64,000 nt of DNA, from the NCBI RefSeq assembly GCF_963664415.1, contig NZ_OY761440.1, positions 682,001-746,000 on the forward strand, in the 5' to 3' direction. Of the stretch, positions 40,786-49,802 are shown one piece after another. This DNA comes from an uncultured Desulfobacter sp. (GTDB taxonomy: Bacteria; Desulfobacterota; Desulfobacteria; Desulfobacterales; Desulfobacteraceae). The translations under genes and the position numbers were made by a program. The first letter of the stretch is position 1. Each line of letters begins with the position of its first letter. A model generated the notes under the pieces. It was not told the origin of the DNA and searched no databases. It saw only the letters and a program-made list of their open reading frames with translations.

Positions 40786-41793
40786 ATGCACCAGGAAACG
40801 CTTCTAATTATAGATGATGAAATCTCCATCAGGGAAAGCCTGACCGATTTATTTGAAGATCAGGGATACCGGGTTTTCACTGCAGAAAACGGCCATGTCG
40901 GCCTGGATCTATTTTTCCGTAAAAACGTAGACGTGGTCATAACGGACCTGCTAATGCCGGTCATGGACGGCCTTGAGGTCATGCGCACCATCCATGAAGC
41001 CGACCCGGGTCAGCCCATGATCGTAATTTCAGGCGCAGGCAAAAAGCAGGATGTCATTCAGGCCCTTCAGATGGGCGCCAAAGATTATATTTCAAAACCC
41101 ATAATTGATCTGGACATCATCATTCATGTGGTAAAAAAAGTCTTTGAAAACCGACGACTGGCCCTCGAAAATAAAGCATATAGCGAACGGCTGGAGAAAA
41201 GTGAAAAACAATACAGGACCATTACCGAACAAATTGCAGAAGGGGTACTCACCGTAGATGACCAGGAAAATATAACTTTTGTTAATCCGGCATTCTGCAA
41301 AATGATGGGCTATCCAGCTGACAGCCTGTTAACAATGAACCTTGAACAAATCTCAACCCAGGACAGTTTCCTGACGATACTTGAACAGACCCAAATTCGG
41401 AAAAAGGGCGGAACCAGCAGGTATGAAATTCAACTGGTGCATGCAAACGATCATATTGTACATGTGGAATTAACCTGCAGCCCCATCAACCAAGGCAAAG
41501 ATCAGACTTACACCGGCACCATTATCATGGCCCGGGACATATCCCGGCGCATTAAACTGCAACGCCAATATGAACAATTCATCAAATCCCCCCAGGACGT
41601 ACCCGAGCACGCCGTTGCCATCTGCGCCAACTGCAAAAAAATCAGGGGAAAGGATAATCAGTGGACGGATATCGAAAAAGCCTTTGATCACTTGATATTT
41701 TCCCACGGAATCTGCCCGGATTGCTGCGAGAAACTTTACCCCGGCCTAAATCTTAATGAGACCGAAGATGACACGGGCCAAAGCTCATTGTAG
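40786..41793 (+). CDS. response regulator with PAS sensor domain
   Basis: A 335-aa protein. The receiver domain (about 5-120) has DDE near 10-12, the phospho-Asp in VVITDLLMPVMDG and Lys in YISKP. A linker helix leads to a PAS domain (about 142-255; GVLTVDDQENITFVNPAF). The C-terminus (about 275-320) has CANCKKI and CPDCC pairs that could bind metal. It has no output enzyme or DNA-binding domain, so it probably signals through protein contacts. Its 3' end overlaps the convergent HAD gene by 9 bases. Confidence 0.85.
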   Translation: MHQETLLIIDDEISIRESLTDLFEDQGYRVFTAENGHVGLDLFFRKNVDVVITDLLMPVMDGLEVMRTIHEADPGQPMIVISGAGKKQDVIQALQMGAKDYISKPIIDLDIIIHVVKKVFENRRLALENKAYSERLEKSEKQYRTITEQIAEGVLTVDDQENITFVNPAFCKMMGYPADSLLTMNLEQISTQDSFLTILEQTQIRKKGGTSRYEIQLVHANDHIVHVELTCSPINQGKDQTYTGTIIMARDISRRIKLQRQYEQFIKSPQDVPEHAVAICANCKKIRGKDNQWTDIEKAFDHLIFSHGICPDCCEKLYPGLNLNETEDDTGQSSL

Positions 41794-42630
41794 CAACCCA
41801 GCCGACTCTGCCGCCCAACTCACGCCACATTCATTATTGGAACCTGAGGATAGGAACTTATATTTTAAAGATTTTGGGCTGTTATCCATTAAAAACCCCT
41901 GCCCTGCCCAACCCAAAAGATCTTCGTCATTATAATCGTTCCCCACGGCAGTCACCATTTTCCGCCCGACACCAAGATGTCGTGCCAGCCATTGGGATGC
42001 CCCACTTTTACTCACCGCGGAAGGAAATACCTCTATCCACAAAGATTTATGATCCAAAGGAGAGGTCGCTTGAATCACGCTGAATCCGGAAAGCTCACGC
42101 CGAAGCGCTTCTAATTGACACTGACGAAATTCACCAGGCACAATGGCCAGAACCTCGGTGCACTGATCATAAATCATAGCGCCGTCACCCAAAGGCATAC
42201 CAAAATTCGAATACATTGACATTCGATGAAAAAAGTCCGGATTACTACCGGAGGTAAACTTAAACAAAAAATACGAGGTATCGGGAATGGCTTTGTGGAT
42301 CATATAATCAAAGCCATAGCGATCAAAACAGGCTGAAATTTCCACGACCTCGTCTTTAGGGATGGAGTAAGAACGGATCAATTTGCTCTCGGGCCAGGCC
42401 ATGATGCCGGCACCTGTGGAAAAAATCAGATAATCCAGGGGCAGATCTTCCGGGGCGAGCCCCATATGCTCAAGGGCGCGCCTGAAAGAATAAAAACTGC
42501 GCCCTGTGGCAATGACCGTGACCACACCAACGGCTCTTAATCTGGCCAGGGTATCGAGATCCCGACCGCGGATACGCCTGTGATCCGTGAGCAGTGTACC
42601 GTCAAAATCGGTGATAAACATTGCGGACAT
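41785..42630 (-). CDS. HAD-superfamily (Cof-type) phosphatase
   Basis: 281 aa from the ATG at 42628-42630. A second ATG three codons later is equally possible, and a longer frame to 42753 runs into the S1 gene. The nucleophile motif DFDGTLL, ATGRSFYS, a C2-type cap and the C-terminal GNDYNDEDLL place it in the HAD-IIB group that hydrolyses small phosphorylated metabolites. The substrate is unknown. It lies 32 bases downstream of the S1-repeat gene. Confidence 0.85.
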   Translation of the reverse strand: MSAMFITDFDGTLLTDHRRIRGRDLDTLARLRAVGVVTVIATGRSFYSFRRALEHMGLAPEDLPLDYLIFSTGAGIMAWPESKLIRSYSIPKDEVVEISACFDRYGFDYMIHKAIPDTSYFLFKFTSGSNPDFFHRMSMYSNFGMPLGDGAMIYDQCTEVLAIVPGEFRQCQLEALRRELSGFSVIQATSPLDHKSLWIEVFPSAVSKSGASQWLARHLGVGRKMVTAVGNDYNDEDLLGWAGQGFLMDNSPKSLKYKFLSSGSNNECGVSWAAESAGLLQ

Positions 42631-42662
42631 GTATCCAAAGCACAGGAACAGAAGGCGAACCT

Positions 42663-44132
42663 CTATTTCTTTTTTTCCAATGCTGCGCGCAAAATACTTT
42701 CCATAGACCCAAAAGAAGAACCAGCCTTGGCACTTTTTGCAAATTGCTTCCAATTGCCGGATGATTTCTGGTCCGGGGGAGCCAGGGTCATACGCCGGTT
42801 ATCCTCGTCCACTTCCTGAACCAGAACCTGTACAGCATCCCCGGGTTTCAGGGCCTCAATTTTTCCTGCATTCGCAGACTGGCGCAGGTTTGACATGGGC
42901 ATCAAGCCTGTAATACCGGGCTCCAGCCGGATAAACAGCCCAAAACCTTCTTTTTTCTCCAAGGTAGCATCCGCTACACTGCCCACGGGATATTTGGCCA
43001 AAACACCGGTCCAGGGATCGCCTGCCGCATCTTTCATGCTCAAAGATATCCGCCTGCTGTCCATATCAATGGCCTTGATTCTCACCTGGGTGGTCTCACC
43101 GACACTCACCTCGTCCTCGGGTCGCAGCACCCGCTTCACATGGCTCATTTCAGATATATGAACCAGACCATCAATGCCCGGAGCAATCTCCACAAACGCC
43201 CCGAAAGAGGTCAGACGAACCACTTTACCGCTGACCTGGTCTCCAGTGCTGAACGTGGTACCAATATTATCCCAGGGATTACCCGAGGTCTGTTTAACGG
43301 ACAGAGAAATTTTGGGAGAATCTGAAAGGGGCTTTTCAATCTTTAACACCTTAACCGGCAGAATATCATCCACTCGGACAACTTCTTCAGGTTTTTCCAC
43401 CCTGGACCAGCTTAATTCGGAAATATGGGCCATGCCCTCCACGCCGGGGGCAAGTTCGATAAATGCACCATAGGACATCAGCTTGATCACCTTACCCTGA
43501 ACCGTATCTCCCTCGGCCAATTCCTTCATGAATGCAGCACGTTCTTCTTTTATCTGTTCATTAAGAAGTTCCCTGCGGGAGACAACAATATTCCGCCCTT
43601 TTTCCTCATACCGGGTAATCAAAAAATGGTGGGTCTGCCCCTCGTAATCCTCGGGGGTCTCCACATATTTGACATCAATCTGACTCACCGGGCAAAACGC
43701 TCTTTTACCCAGGACTTCAACGGAGAAACCGCCTTTTACCACACCGGTTACCCGGCCTTCAACCGGGGTATGCCCGCGGTATGCATCCTCAATCATAGCC
43801 GCCATCCCGGCCCCGGAAACCGCCTTGGACAAAATCACTTCACTTTCGCTCAAAGAAACCACATACAGTTTGAGGATATCACCCACTGAATACTGAAATT
43901 CACCATTTTCATCCAGCAACTCGGACTTATCCACCACACCGTCGGACTTTGTTCCCGTGTCCAGATAAACTGAATTTTCTCCGATGGAAATAATCTGCCC
44001 TTCCACCATATCCCCGGGCTTGAATTCCCGTCCGATTTTTGAATCATAGGCATCAAGCATCTGCTCAAAGCTCATTTCATCCATGCCCTGGTCAGTATTC
44101 TGGGTGTTCTCGTCCTCAAACCTGTCGTTCAT
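42663..44132 (-). CDS. S1-repeat RNA-binding protein (ribosomal protein S1-like)
   Basis: A 489-aa protein with five S1 (OB-fold) repeats starting near residues 40, 117, 203, 290 and 375. Typical pieces are GDTVQGKVIKLMSYGAF and GDQVSGKVVRLTSFGAF. An acidic N-terminal tail (1-38) precedes them. The third and fourth repeats are closest to each other. It is shorter than the six-repeat ribosomal S1, so it may be a five-repeat S1 form or an accessory RNA-binding protein. A good GGGAGAAG site precedes the ATG. Confidence 0.85.
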   Translation of the reverse strand: MNDRFEDENTQNTDQGMDEMSFEQMLDAYDSKIGREFKPGDMVEGQIISIGENSVYLDTGTKSDGVVDKSELLDENGEFQYSVGDILKLYVVSLSESEVILSKAVSGAGMAAMIEDAYRGHTPVEGRVTGVVKGGFSVEVLGKRAFCPVSQIDVKYVETPEDYEGQTHHFLITRYEEKGRNIVVSRRELLNEQIKEERAAFMKELAEGDTVQGKVIKLMSYGAFIELAPGVEGMAHISELSWSRVEKPEEVVRVDDILPVKVLKIEKPLSDSPKISLSVKQTSGNPWDNIGTTFSTGDQVSGKVVRLTSFGAFVEIAPGIDGLVHISEMSHVKRVLRPEDEVSVGETTQVRIKAIDMDSRRISLSMKDAAGDPWTGVLAKYPVGSVADATLEKKEGFGLFIRLEPGITGLMPMSNLRQSANAGKIEALKPGDAVQVLVQEVDEDNRRMTLAPPDQKSSGNWKQFAKSAKAGSSFGSMESILRAALEKKK

Positions 44133-44289
44133 TTTCTTCTCCCGGCCCTCAGTTTGTTTAATCCTACGGGTCCGTTGTTAATTGGGTTTTCGCCAAAAAG
44201 TTGGATCATAATACAATCATTGAATTTTGTCGAAGCAAAACAATATCTAATAAAACAGTTAAGCATAAATGTCCACTGTGAGATGCAGC

Positions 44290-46110
44290 TTATTCAGCCA
44301 GGACCCGGAGCAGATTCTTTGCCATTGCAGGCGTAATACCGGGAAGCGCGGCAAGGGATTCAGGAGACTGACTTCGGATATTATCAATACCTTTAAAGGT
44401 GGTAAGCAGCAACTTCTTTTTTTTCGGGCCGATGCCGGGGATACCGTCAAGTACGGAGAGCTTTCCCCGCTTCTCCCTGCGGGAGCGCTGGAACGTAATA
44501 GCTGACCTGTGGGCCTCATCACGGATCTGCTCTAAGAGGAATAGCGCCTTGGCAGACTGGGCCGTATTCAACGGATTTGACCGCCCCGGCAGGTAAACCT
44601 TGTCTGCCTTCTCCCCCTTGTCTGCATCCTTTTTGGCCAAACCGGCCAGGGTAAGCTTACCCTCCAGCCCCAATTCCCTGACCACGCTCACAGCCATGGA
44701 TAGCTGTCCCTTACCGCCGTCGACCACCAGCAGGTCCGGCAGGGGCATATCTTCCCGGTCATGCCGGAATCGGCGGGAGAGCACATGGGTCATATACGCA
44801 TAGTCATCCTGATGGTCAATATCCTTTATAATGAATTTACGGTAGGCGTTTTTATCAGGCCTGCCACCCGTGAACACCACCATGGCTGCCACGGGGTCTT
44901 TTCCCTGGAGATTTGAGTTGTCAAAACACTCCATACGCTCGGGCGGCCGGGCCATACCCAGAAGGTGCTGGAGCATGGTGAGTCCCGCACGGGCTTCCTC
45001 CTCCCTGGCCAAAATTTTTTCAAGCTCTGCCTTGGCGTTCAGCCGGGCCATATCGGCAAGCCGTTTCTTTTCTCCCCGGACCGGATAATGGAAATGCACC
45101 CGGTGATCGGCTACCTCATTGAGCCGGGCTTCTGCCCGGGCCATGTCGTCGGACGGATGGCTAAACAAAACAAAGCTCGGAATCTGGGCGGCTTTCTCAT
45201 AATACTGGGTCACAAAAGCGGCCAACACCTCATCCGATTCTTTGAATCCCAGATCCAAAGGATAATAGGTTGTATTTATCAAATGCCCGGACCTGACCTG
45301 CATCACGGTCACCACAGCCCGGTCCCGGTCCCAGGCCAACCCTATCACATCACGGTCCTGTCCGTCTGCGCACACCACCACCTGACGTTCCATGATCCGT
45401 TCCACGGCAAAAATGGTGTCCCGAACCTGGGCAGCCTTTTCAAAGGCCTGCTCCCCGGCGAACGCTTCCATCTCAAAACGCAACTTTTTAATTACTTCCC
45501 GGGTCCGCCCCCTGAGAAACAATACCGCATCCTTGACTCTGGCTTGGTACTCTTTGGGGTCAACCTCATTACAGCACAGGCCAAGACAGGCCTTGATCTG
45601 GTAATTCAGACAAGGCCGGGATCGGTTTTTAAATTGGGCATCTCGACACTTTCGGAGTTTAAAAATCCGCTGGATCTGCTTTAAAGTCTGGTTCACACTC
45701 TTGGAAGAAGAATACGGCCCGAAATAAAGCGCCTTGTCTTTTTCAATACGCCGAACCCGCTGGATGGAAGGATAGGATTCATTCATGTCAATACGCAGCA
45801 ACGGATAATTTTTGCCGTCTTTTAGGATAACATTATATTTTGGCGAATTTCTTTTGATCAGGTTGGATTCCAGGATAAAGGCCTCCTGATCGGACTGGGT
45901 CACCACCAAATCAAAATCATCCACCAAGGCCAGAAGCGCCGCAGTCTTAGGTTCGGGCTGATCCTTTTTCACAAAATATGAGGCCAGCCGCTTTTTTAAA
46001 TCCTTGGCCTTGCCCACATATAAAATTTTCCCCTTTTTATCCCGCATAAGATAAACTCCGGGGGCATGGGGTGTCTGGCCGTATTTTTCTTTTATTTTCT
46101 CATTGATCAT
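44290..46110 (-). CDS. uvrC: excinuclease ABC subunit C
   Basis: A 606-aa nucleotide excision repair nuclease. The N-terminal GIY-YIG domain (GVYLMRDKKGKILYVGKAKDL, split near 18-38) makes the 3' cut, and a UvrB-binding UVR motif is near 205-235. The RNase H-like domain has ECFDNSNLQGKDPVAAMV (about 397) and LVVDGGKGQL for the 5' cut. Tandem helix-hairpin-helix motifs close the protein. uvrB lies 8.5 kb away on the same strand. No strong ribosome-binding site is seen. Confidence 0.95.
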   Translation of the reverse strand: MINEKIKEKYGQTPHAPGVYLMRDKKGKILYVGKAKDLKKRLASYFVKKDQPEPKTAALLALVDDFDLVVTQSDQEAFILESNLIKRNSPKYNVILKDGKNYPLLRIDMNESYPSIQRVRRIEKDKALYFGPYSSSKSVNQTLKQIQRIFKLRKCRDAQFKNRSRPCLNYQIKACLGLCCNEVDPKEYQARVKDAVLFLRGRTREVIKKLRFEMEAFAGEQAFEKAAQVRDTIFAVERIMERQVVVCADGQDRDVIGLAWDRDRAVVTVMQVRSGHLINTTYYPLDLGFKESDEVLAAFVTQYYEKAAQIPSFVLFSHPSDDMARAEARLNEVADHRVHFHYPVRGEKKRLADMARLNAKAELEKILAREEEARAGLTMLQHLLGMARPPERMECFDNSNLQGKDPVAAMVVFTGGRPDKNAYRKFIIKDIDHQDDYAYMTHVLSRRFRHDREDMPLPDLLVVDGGKGQLSMAVSVVRELGLEGKLTLAGLAKKDADKGEKADKVYLPGRSNPLNTAQSAKALFLLEQIRDEAHRSAITFQRSRREKRGKLSVLDGIPGIGPKKKKLLLTTFKGIDNIRSQSPESLAALPGITPAMAKNLLRVLAE

Positions 46111-46769
46111 ATTGTCTTGTCACTGATTATAACTGGGCTGCTTGATCTTTTCAGGTCCCGGTTCTTCCCCGGCAATAGGTTATCTACTTAAATTTCAGAT
46201 TCTCTGCCACTTGCATTATCTTTATGAATTTATATAGGAGATCACCACCCCATGGAAGAGAAAAAGGCCCCTTTACCGTTACAGGTATAACCATAACCCA
46301 GTAAGGCGAAAAATAGTCTACGACGCCATCAAATTTATCTATAGTCTATAGTTCTTTATCGCATACTACATGCAACGCAAAAACATCCCCCCCTTCCCTC
46401 TATTACTTTTTTATCACAACTAACTACATTTTTACCAATTTTTATTACATTTTATTCACAATGTAGTATTTTTTATTATGAGACCAGTGATCTGGTTGGA
46501 CACCGCAAAACATATCCAGATTGGCGTAAATATTTAATAAACACGCTGAAAGCAGCACTAAGTCACATGATCTCCACTTTAACAAACCCCGAACTCTTAC
46601 AAAAAAACAGTTAATACAGCAAAAGCATTAGATGTCGGTATATATTTTGCTGTTCTGTATAGCATATGGCTATAATTCATAGCATAATTTAAACGAAAAT
46701 ATTTTCGAAAAACTTACGAAAAACTTTTTAAAGACAAAAATGCCTCTTTATAAAAGTTGGGAGGGCGTA
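46111..46769. other. long AT-rich intergenic region with candidate sigma-54 promoter
   Basis: 659 bases between uvrC and the PEP-CTERM gene. GG (46637-46638), ten bases, then GC (46649-46650) within CGG..TTTTGCT has the -24/-12 spacing of a sigma-54 promoter, although the CAC of the consensus is absent. A perfect palindrome CGAAAATATTTTCG stands at about 46694-46707. A 12-codon frame at 46253 resembles the start of the CoA-binding gene at 56719 and may be a remnant. No other gene was seen. Confidence 0.4.
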
Positions 46770-47768
46770 ATGTTTAAATCCAACGTTACAACATCGTTAT
46801 TATTCTCTTGCATTGCATTCTTATTATCCGTCTCTAGTTTGCATGCCTTAACATTAACACCAGCATCCTTCACGGTGGAGGGCATGACCTATTCACCCAA
46901 CAAAACAATTTATGACGAGATCGTTAATTTGGGGTATGACCCGCTTGCCGATTATTTTGCTGCAAATTACGATAATCTCATGGAGTCCACGCATTCATCC
47001 ACTTATACCGCTGGAATTTATGAAAAGAACGATACTGGTTACCTAAAGCCGGAGAACAACATTGGACAGGCAGGAGACGGACTACTGAACGGTGAGGGGG
47101 ATTATTTCACAAACGGTGCATTTATAGGATACGATAGTGAGGGGCATGCTATCGGATTTGATGATGATGGGAACCCTTATGAGGGGAACGCGCTGCAGGA
47201 TGTGTATATTAATGATGGAAATGGGCCAATTGATCCAGGCTGGATCATGTTGGCAGAAACCCAAATTAACCCAACGACGGCAGACTATCAAAATTTAGGA
47301 GCGGACGGACCTAACATCGGGACTTTATTGCAGATCACTTTTGATTTTTCAGTGAACTGGACAACGGGCAAATGGGTACTTTGGACTGATCCCGATAAAC
47401 TGGCAGAGGTTGATGAGATATTAGAATACGGGGCTTTTGATAATTTAGCCCTTGTGATTAAAGCTAGCGACGGTTGGGCTGTTTATGATCTTAACTTTAA
47501 CACCATATTTCGAGAAGAAATAGAAGCCGGCAACACAAACACATTTGGCTTTAAAACTGCTCATACATTGTGGGGCTCATTTACCGATGTCGACTTTGTA
47601 AACGATAATAATGAGGTACAGGACATTTCACATCTTTCACTTTGGGCAAGAGATCCAAATCCTTTGTCAGCTGTTCCCGAACCGGCAACACTGCTTCTTT
47701 TGGGTTTTGGCCTTTTAGGGATTGCAGGTGTCAGCAAAAGAACAAGCAGAAATATGAATAAGAATTGA
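46770..47768 (+). CDS. PEP-CTERM sorted exported protein
   Basis: 332 aa from the ATG behind GGGAGG. The N-terminal signal peptide (about 1-27) is followed by an acidic, Asn/Asp-rich soluble domain of unknown function. The C-terminus is a textbook PEP-CTERM: VPEPATLLLLGFGLLGIAG followed by a basic cluster (SKRTSR). Such proteins are processed by exosortase and usually end up in the envelope or extracellular matrix. No exosortase is in this window. The candidate sigma-54 promoter upstream fits the known PrsK/PrsR control of such genes elsewhere. Confidence 0.85.
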   Translation: MFKSNVTTSLLFSCIAFLLSVSSLHALTLTPASFTVEGMTYSPNKTIYDEIVNLGYDPLADYFAANYDNLMESTHSSTYTAGIYEKNDTGYLKPENNIGQAGDGLLNGEGDYFTNGAFIGYDSEGHAIGFDDDGNPYEGNALQDVYINDGNGPIDPGWIMLAETQINPTTADYQNLGADGPNIGTLLQITFDFSVNWTTGKWVLWTDPDKLAEVDEILEYGAFDNLALVIKASDGWAVYDLNFNTIFREEIEAGNTNTFGFKTAHTLWGSFTDVDFVNDNNEVQDISHLSLWARDPNPLSAVPEPATLLLLGFGLLGIAGVSKRTSRNMNKN

Positions 47769-47873
47769 TTTTTTAGAATAGAGACGCCGGTATCCAGACA
47801 CTACCCTCGGTTAAATATTTAAGATGGGCCCTTTTATATCAATTGGGCCCTCAACACTCTCTGAGTTTTAGGA

Positions 47874-49172
47874 TTATCCGGTGACGGTCACTAAATTCCG
47901 CCCACCTTTTTTTGAATAATAAAGCCTATTGTCGGCTGATTTCAGCATATCTGAAAAATCGTTATCCGTATTAAAAGATATACCGATACTAATTGTTACC
48001 GCCAATTTTTGATTTGCATCGCCATAAGCTATTTTTGTGGCCTGAGTAAGGGCCTTCAATGCATTAAATCGTTTCTCAATCTGATTTCGGAAGTCATTTT
48101 TATCTTCCCCATCCCTTCCAGATATCACAAAACAGAATTCTTCACCGCCCAGCCTGGCTATCAATTCATTTTGTTTCACGAAATTTTTGAATATCTCTGC
48201 CAATTTTTGAAGCACCAGATCACCCACATCATGACCATAAGTATCATTGACCTTTTTAAAATGGTCAACGTCAATCATGGCACAGCACAAGGGCCGATTA
48301 AACTGCCGGGATGACAAAAAAAGTTTTTCACCCTTTTCAAAGAAGAACCTGCGGTTATAAAGGCCTGTTAAATAATCCATAATTGCGTCCAATTTAGTCT
48401 GCTTCAGCAAACAAATATTTTCAATACACTGGGCGACACGGCAGTAAAACTCTTCTCTGATAAATGATTGTTTAATAATGAAATCATTGGCACCACTTTT
48501 AATGAATCTGGCAGCCATGGTTTCGTCTCTTTCTGAGGACATCCCGATAATGGCAAGTTCTTCTTTGCTATAGGCTTCACGAATAGTTTTGCACAAAAGG
48601 CACCCATCCATTCCAGGCATATTGAAATCTGTTATAACCAGTTTAATTTCGGGATACCGTTTCAGGGCTTCCAGTGCTTCTTTACCATTTGTAGCTGTGA
48701 TAAGCTTGTATTGATGCATGTACAACAGATCTGAAATGGCCCTACGAAAAAATAAGGAATCATCTACAATCAAAATTATATGATTTTTATTTGCCTTCAA
48801 TTTTTTAAGCGATGATAAAAGATAGCCTAAACTGCTTTGATCATCTTTTAGAATGTAATCTACAATCTTTTTAGACCAAACGATTTTTCTTAATTCCGAG
48901 TTTATAACACTTGTGAAAACAATTGACGGAATGCCTTTCTGAGTAACGACATCTATAATTTCGCCATTCGTGGCATCCGGGAGTACAAAATCGAGCACTG
49001 CGGCAAAATAACGCTGACTGCTATCTAAACAGGGAAGCGTTTCAGCCAAAGATTTTGTCCAGGTCACAGGATCTTTGATTTCTGATTCAAGTGCTTTGAC
49101 AAGGTCTTTTCCAAAGACCAGATCATCTTCTACCAGTAATATTCTCTCACTTATTTTTTCAGATGACCGCAT
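47874..49172 (-). CDS. two-receiver GGDEF response regulator (diguanylate cyclase)
   Basis: 432 aa from the ATG. A TTG one codon earlier is possible. Receiver 1 (about 10-120) has VEDD and LDFVLPD. Receiver 2 (about 133-255) has VDDS, the phospho-Asp in VITDFNMPGMDG and Lys in FIIKQS. The GGDEF domain (about 270-430) has ARLGGEEF, so it should make c-di-GMP. No RxxD inhibitory site is visible five residues before it. The neighbouring protease gene carries a c-di-GMP-type riboswitch, which makes a local signalling link plausible. Confidence 0.9.
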   Translation of the reverse strand: MRSSEKISERILLVEDDLVFGKDLVKALESEIKDPVTWTKSLAETLPCLDSSQRYFAAVLDFVLPDATNGEIIDVVTQKGIPSIVFTSVINSELRKIVWSKKIVDYILKDDQSSLGYLLSSLKKLKANKNHIILIVDDSLFFRRAISDLLYMHQYKLITATNGKEALEALKRYPEIKLVITDFNMPGMDGCLLCKTIREAYSKEELAIIGMSSERDETMAARFIKSGANDFIIKQSFIREEFYCRVAQCIENICLLKQTKLDAIMDYLTGLYNRRFFFEKGEKLFLSSRQFNRPLCCAMIDVDHFKKVNDTYGHDVGDLVLQKLAEIFKNFVKQNELIARLGGEEFCFVISGRDGEDKNDFRNQIEKRFNALKALTQATKIAYGDANQKLAVTISIGISFNTDNDFSDMLKSADNRLYYSKKGGRNLVTVTG

Positions 49173-49455
49173 CAATTAGAATTGTCCTTTTATAAGGATA
49201 ATATTTTTGAATAAAAACCTATTCACTCAACACAGATGGCTCTACGTTCGTTATCGGCTGGACCACGTTAAAAAAATGAAACTCTGAATCATTCCATAGG
49301 CATTATATACTGTTTAATGATATTTCACTACATTATTTAATTATCGTTAAACAACACCTACCAAATTTCAATTGTTGTCAAAAAAACAAGGCGAATAGGA
49401 ATGAAAAAGCACATCAGCAAAAAGGATCAAGGATTATTTACTATTCATATAAGAA

Positions 49456-49471
49456 TGGCACTTCTCTTGCT
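49456..49471 (+). promoter_or_regulatory. sigma-54 promoter of the subtilisin gene
   Basis: TGGCAC-TTCTC-TTGCT (49456-49471) is a perfect match to the -24/-12 consensus TGGCAC-N5-TTGCW. Transcription would start near 49482, about 15-20 bases before the riboswitch-like leader. Confidence 0.85.
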
Positions 49472-49494
49472 ATAATATCTATACAGAATGTTTC

Positions 49495-49578
49495 TGAAAA
49501 GGTAACCCGTGGGTAACCACGGCACACAAAACTTATGGGTCCGTCACTGACGGATGGCCGAGTTGCCGAAGAAACAAG
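49495..49578 (+). promoter_or_regulatory. GEMM-like (cyclic di-GMP-I) riboswitch
   Basis: The leader folds like a GEMM-I aptamer. P1 pairs GGTAAC (49501-49506) with GTTGCC (49562-49567). P1b is CCGTGG-GTAA-CCACGG with a GNRA tetraloop (49507-49522). The joining strand ACACAAAACTTATGGGTC stands where GEMM has ACGCAAAGCC..GGGTC. P2 pairs TCCGTC with GACGGA (49540-49554), followed by TGGCCGAGTTGCCGAAG. Several normally conserved joining bases differ, so it may be a variant or a weakened switch. GAAACAAG/CTTGTTTC (49571-49606) could be the expression platform. Confidence 0.7.
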
Positions 49579-49618
49579 TTTTTCCGCCATTCTGGATGCT
49601 TGTTTCCTGGCAAGTAAC

Positions 49619-49785
49619 TAGTGCACGAACGAAAACCATTAATTTTGACGATTATTTCGCTTGACGAAAATTTTAATTCCCGAGCGCCAGAGGAGTTTAT
49701 TTACGCATATGTTGTACCTGCGTGCTGTTAAAATTTACGCTCGCATTTCTACTCGACAAAATTCCAAAGGGTCGTTCAAACACTA
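49619..49785. repeat. palindromic repeat family B, copy 2
   Basis: A 167-bp element from TAGTG to CACTA, sharing both arms with 30742-30886: TAGTGCACGAACGAAAACC on the left, and ACAAAATTCC..TCGTTCAAACACTA on the right. The middle differs and is longer. It sits inside the transcribed leader, between the riboswitch and the protease ATG, only 18 bases before that ATG. Confidence 0.7.
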
Positions 49786-49802
49786 ATCAATGGAGGTTCA
49801 AA

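Noticed and set aside
46253..46291. 12-codon frame MEEKKAPLPLQV resembling the start of the CoA-binding protein at 56719
   Set aside because: The similarity extends over only about 35 bases including the leader. It is too short to call a duplicated gene, and I note it only as a possible remnant.
47823..47851. TGGGCCC twice between the PEP-CTERM and GGDEF genes, considered as a terminator
   Set aside because: GGGCCC is itself palindromic, so the two copies can pair, but the stem is only six bases and no T-run follows on either strand.
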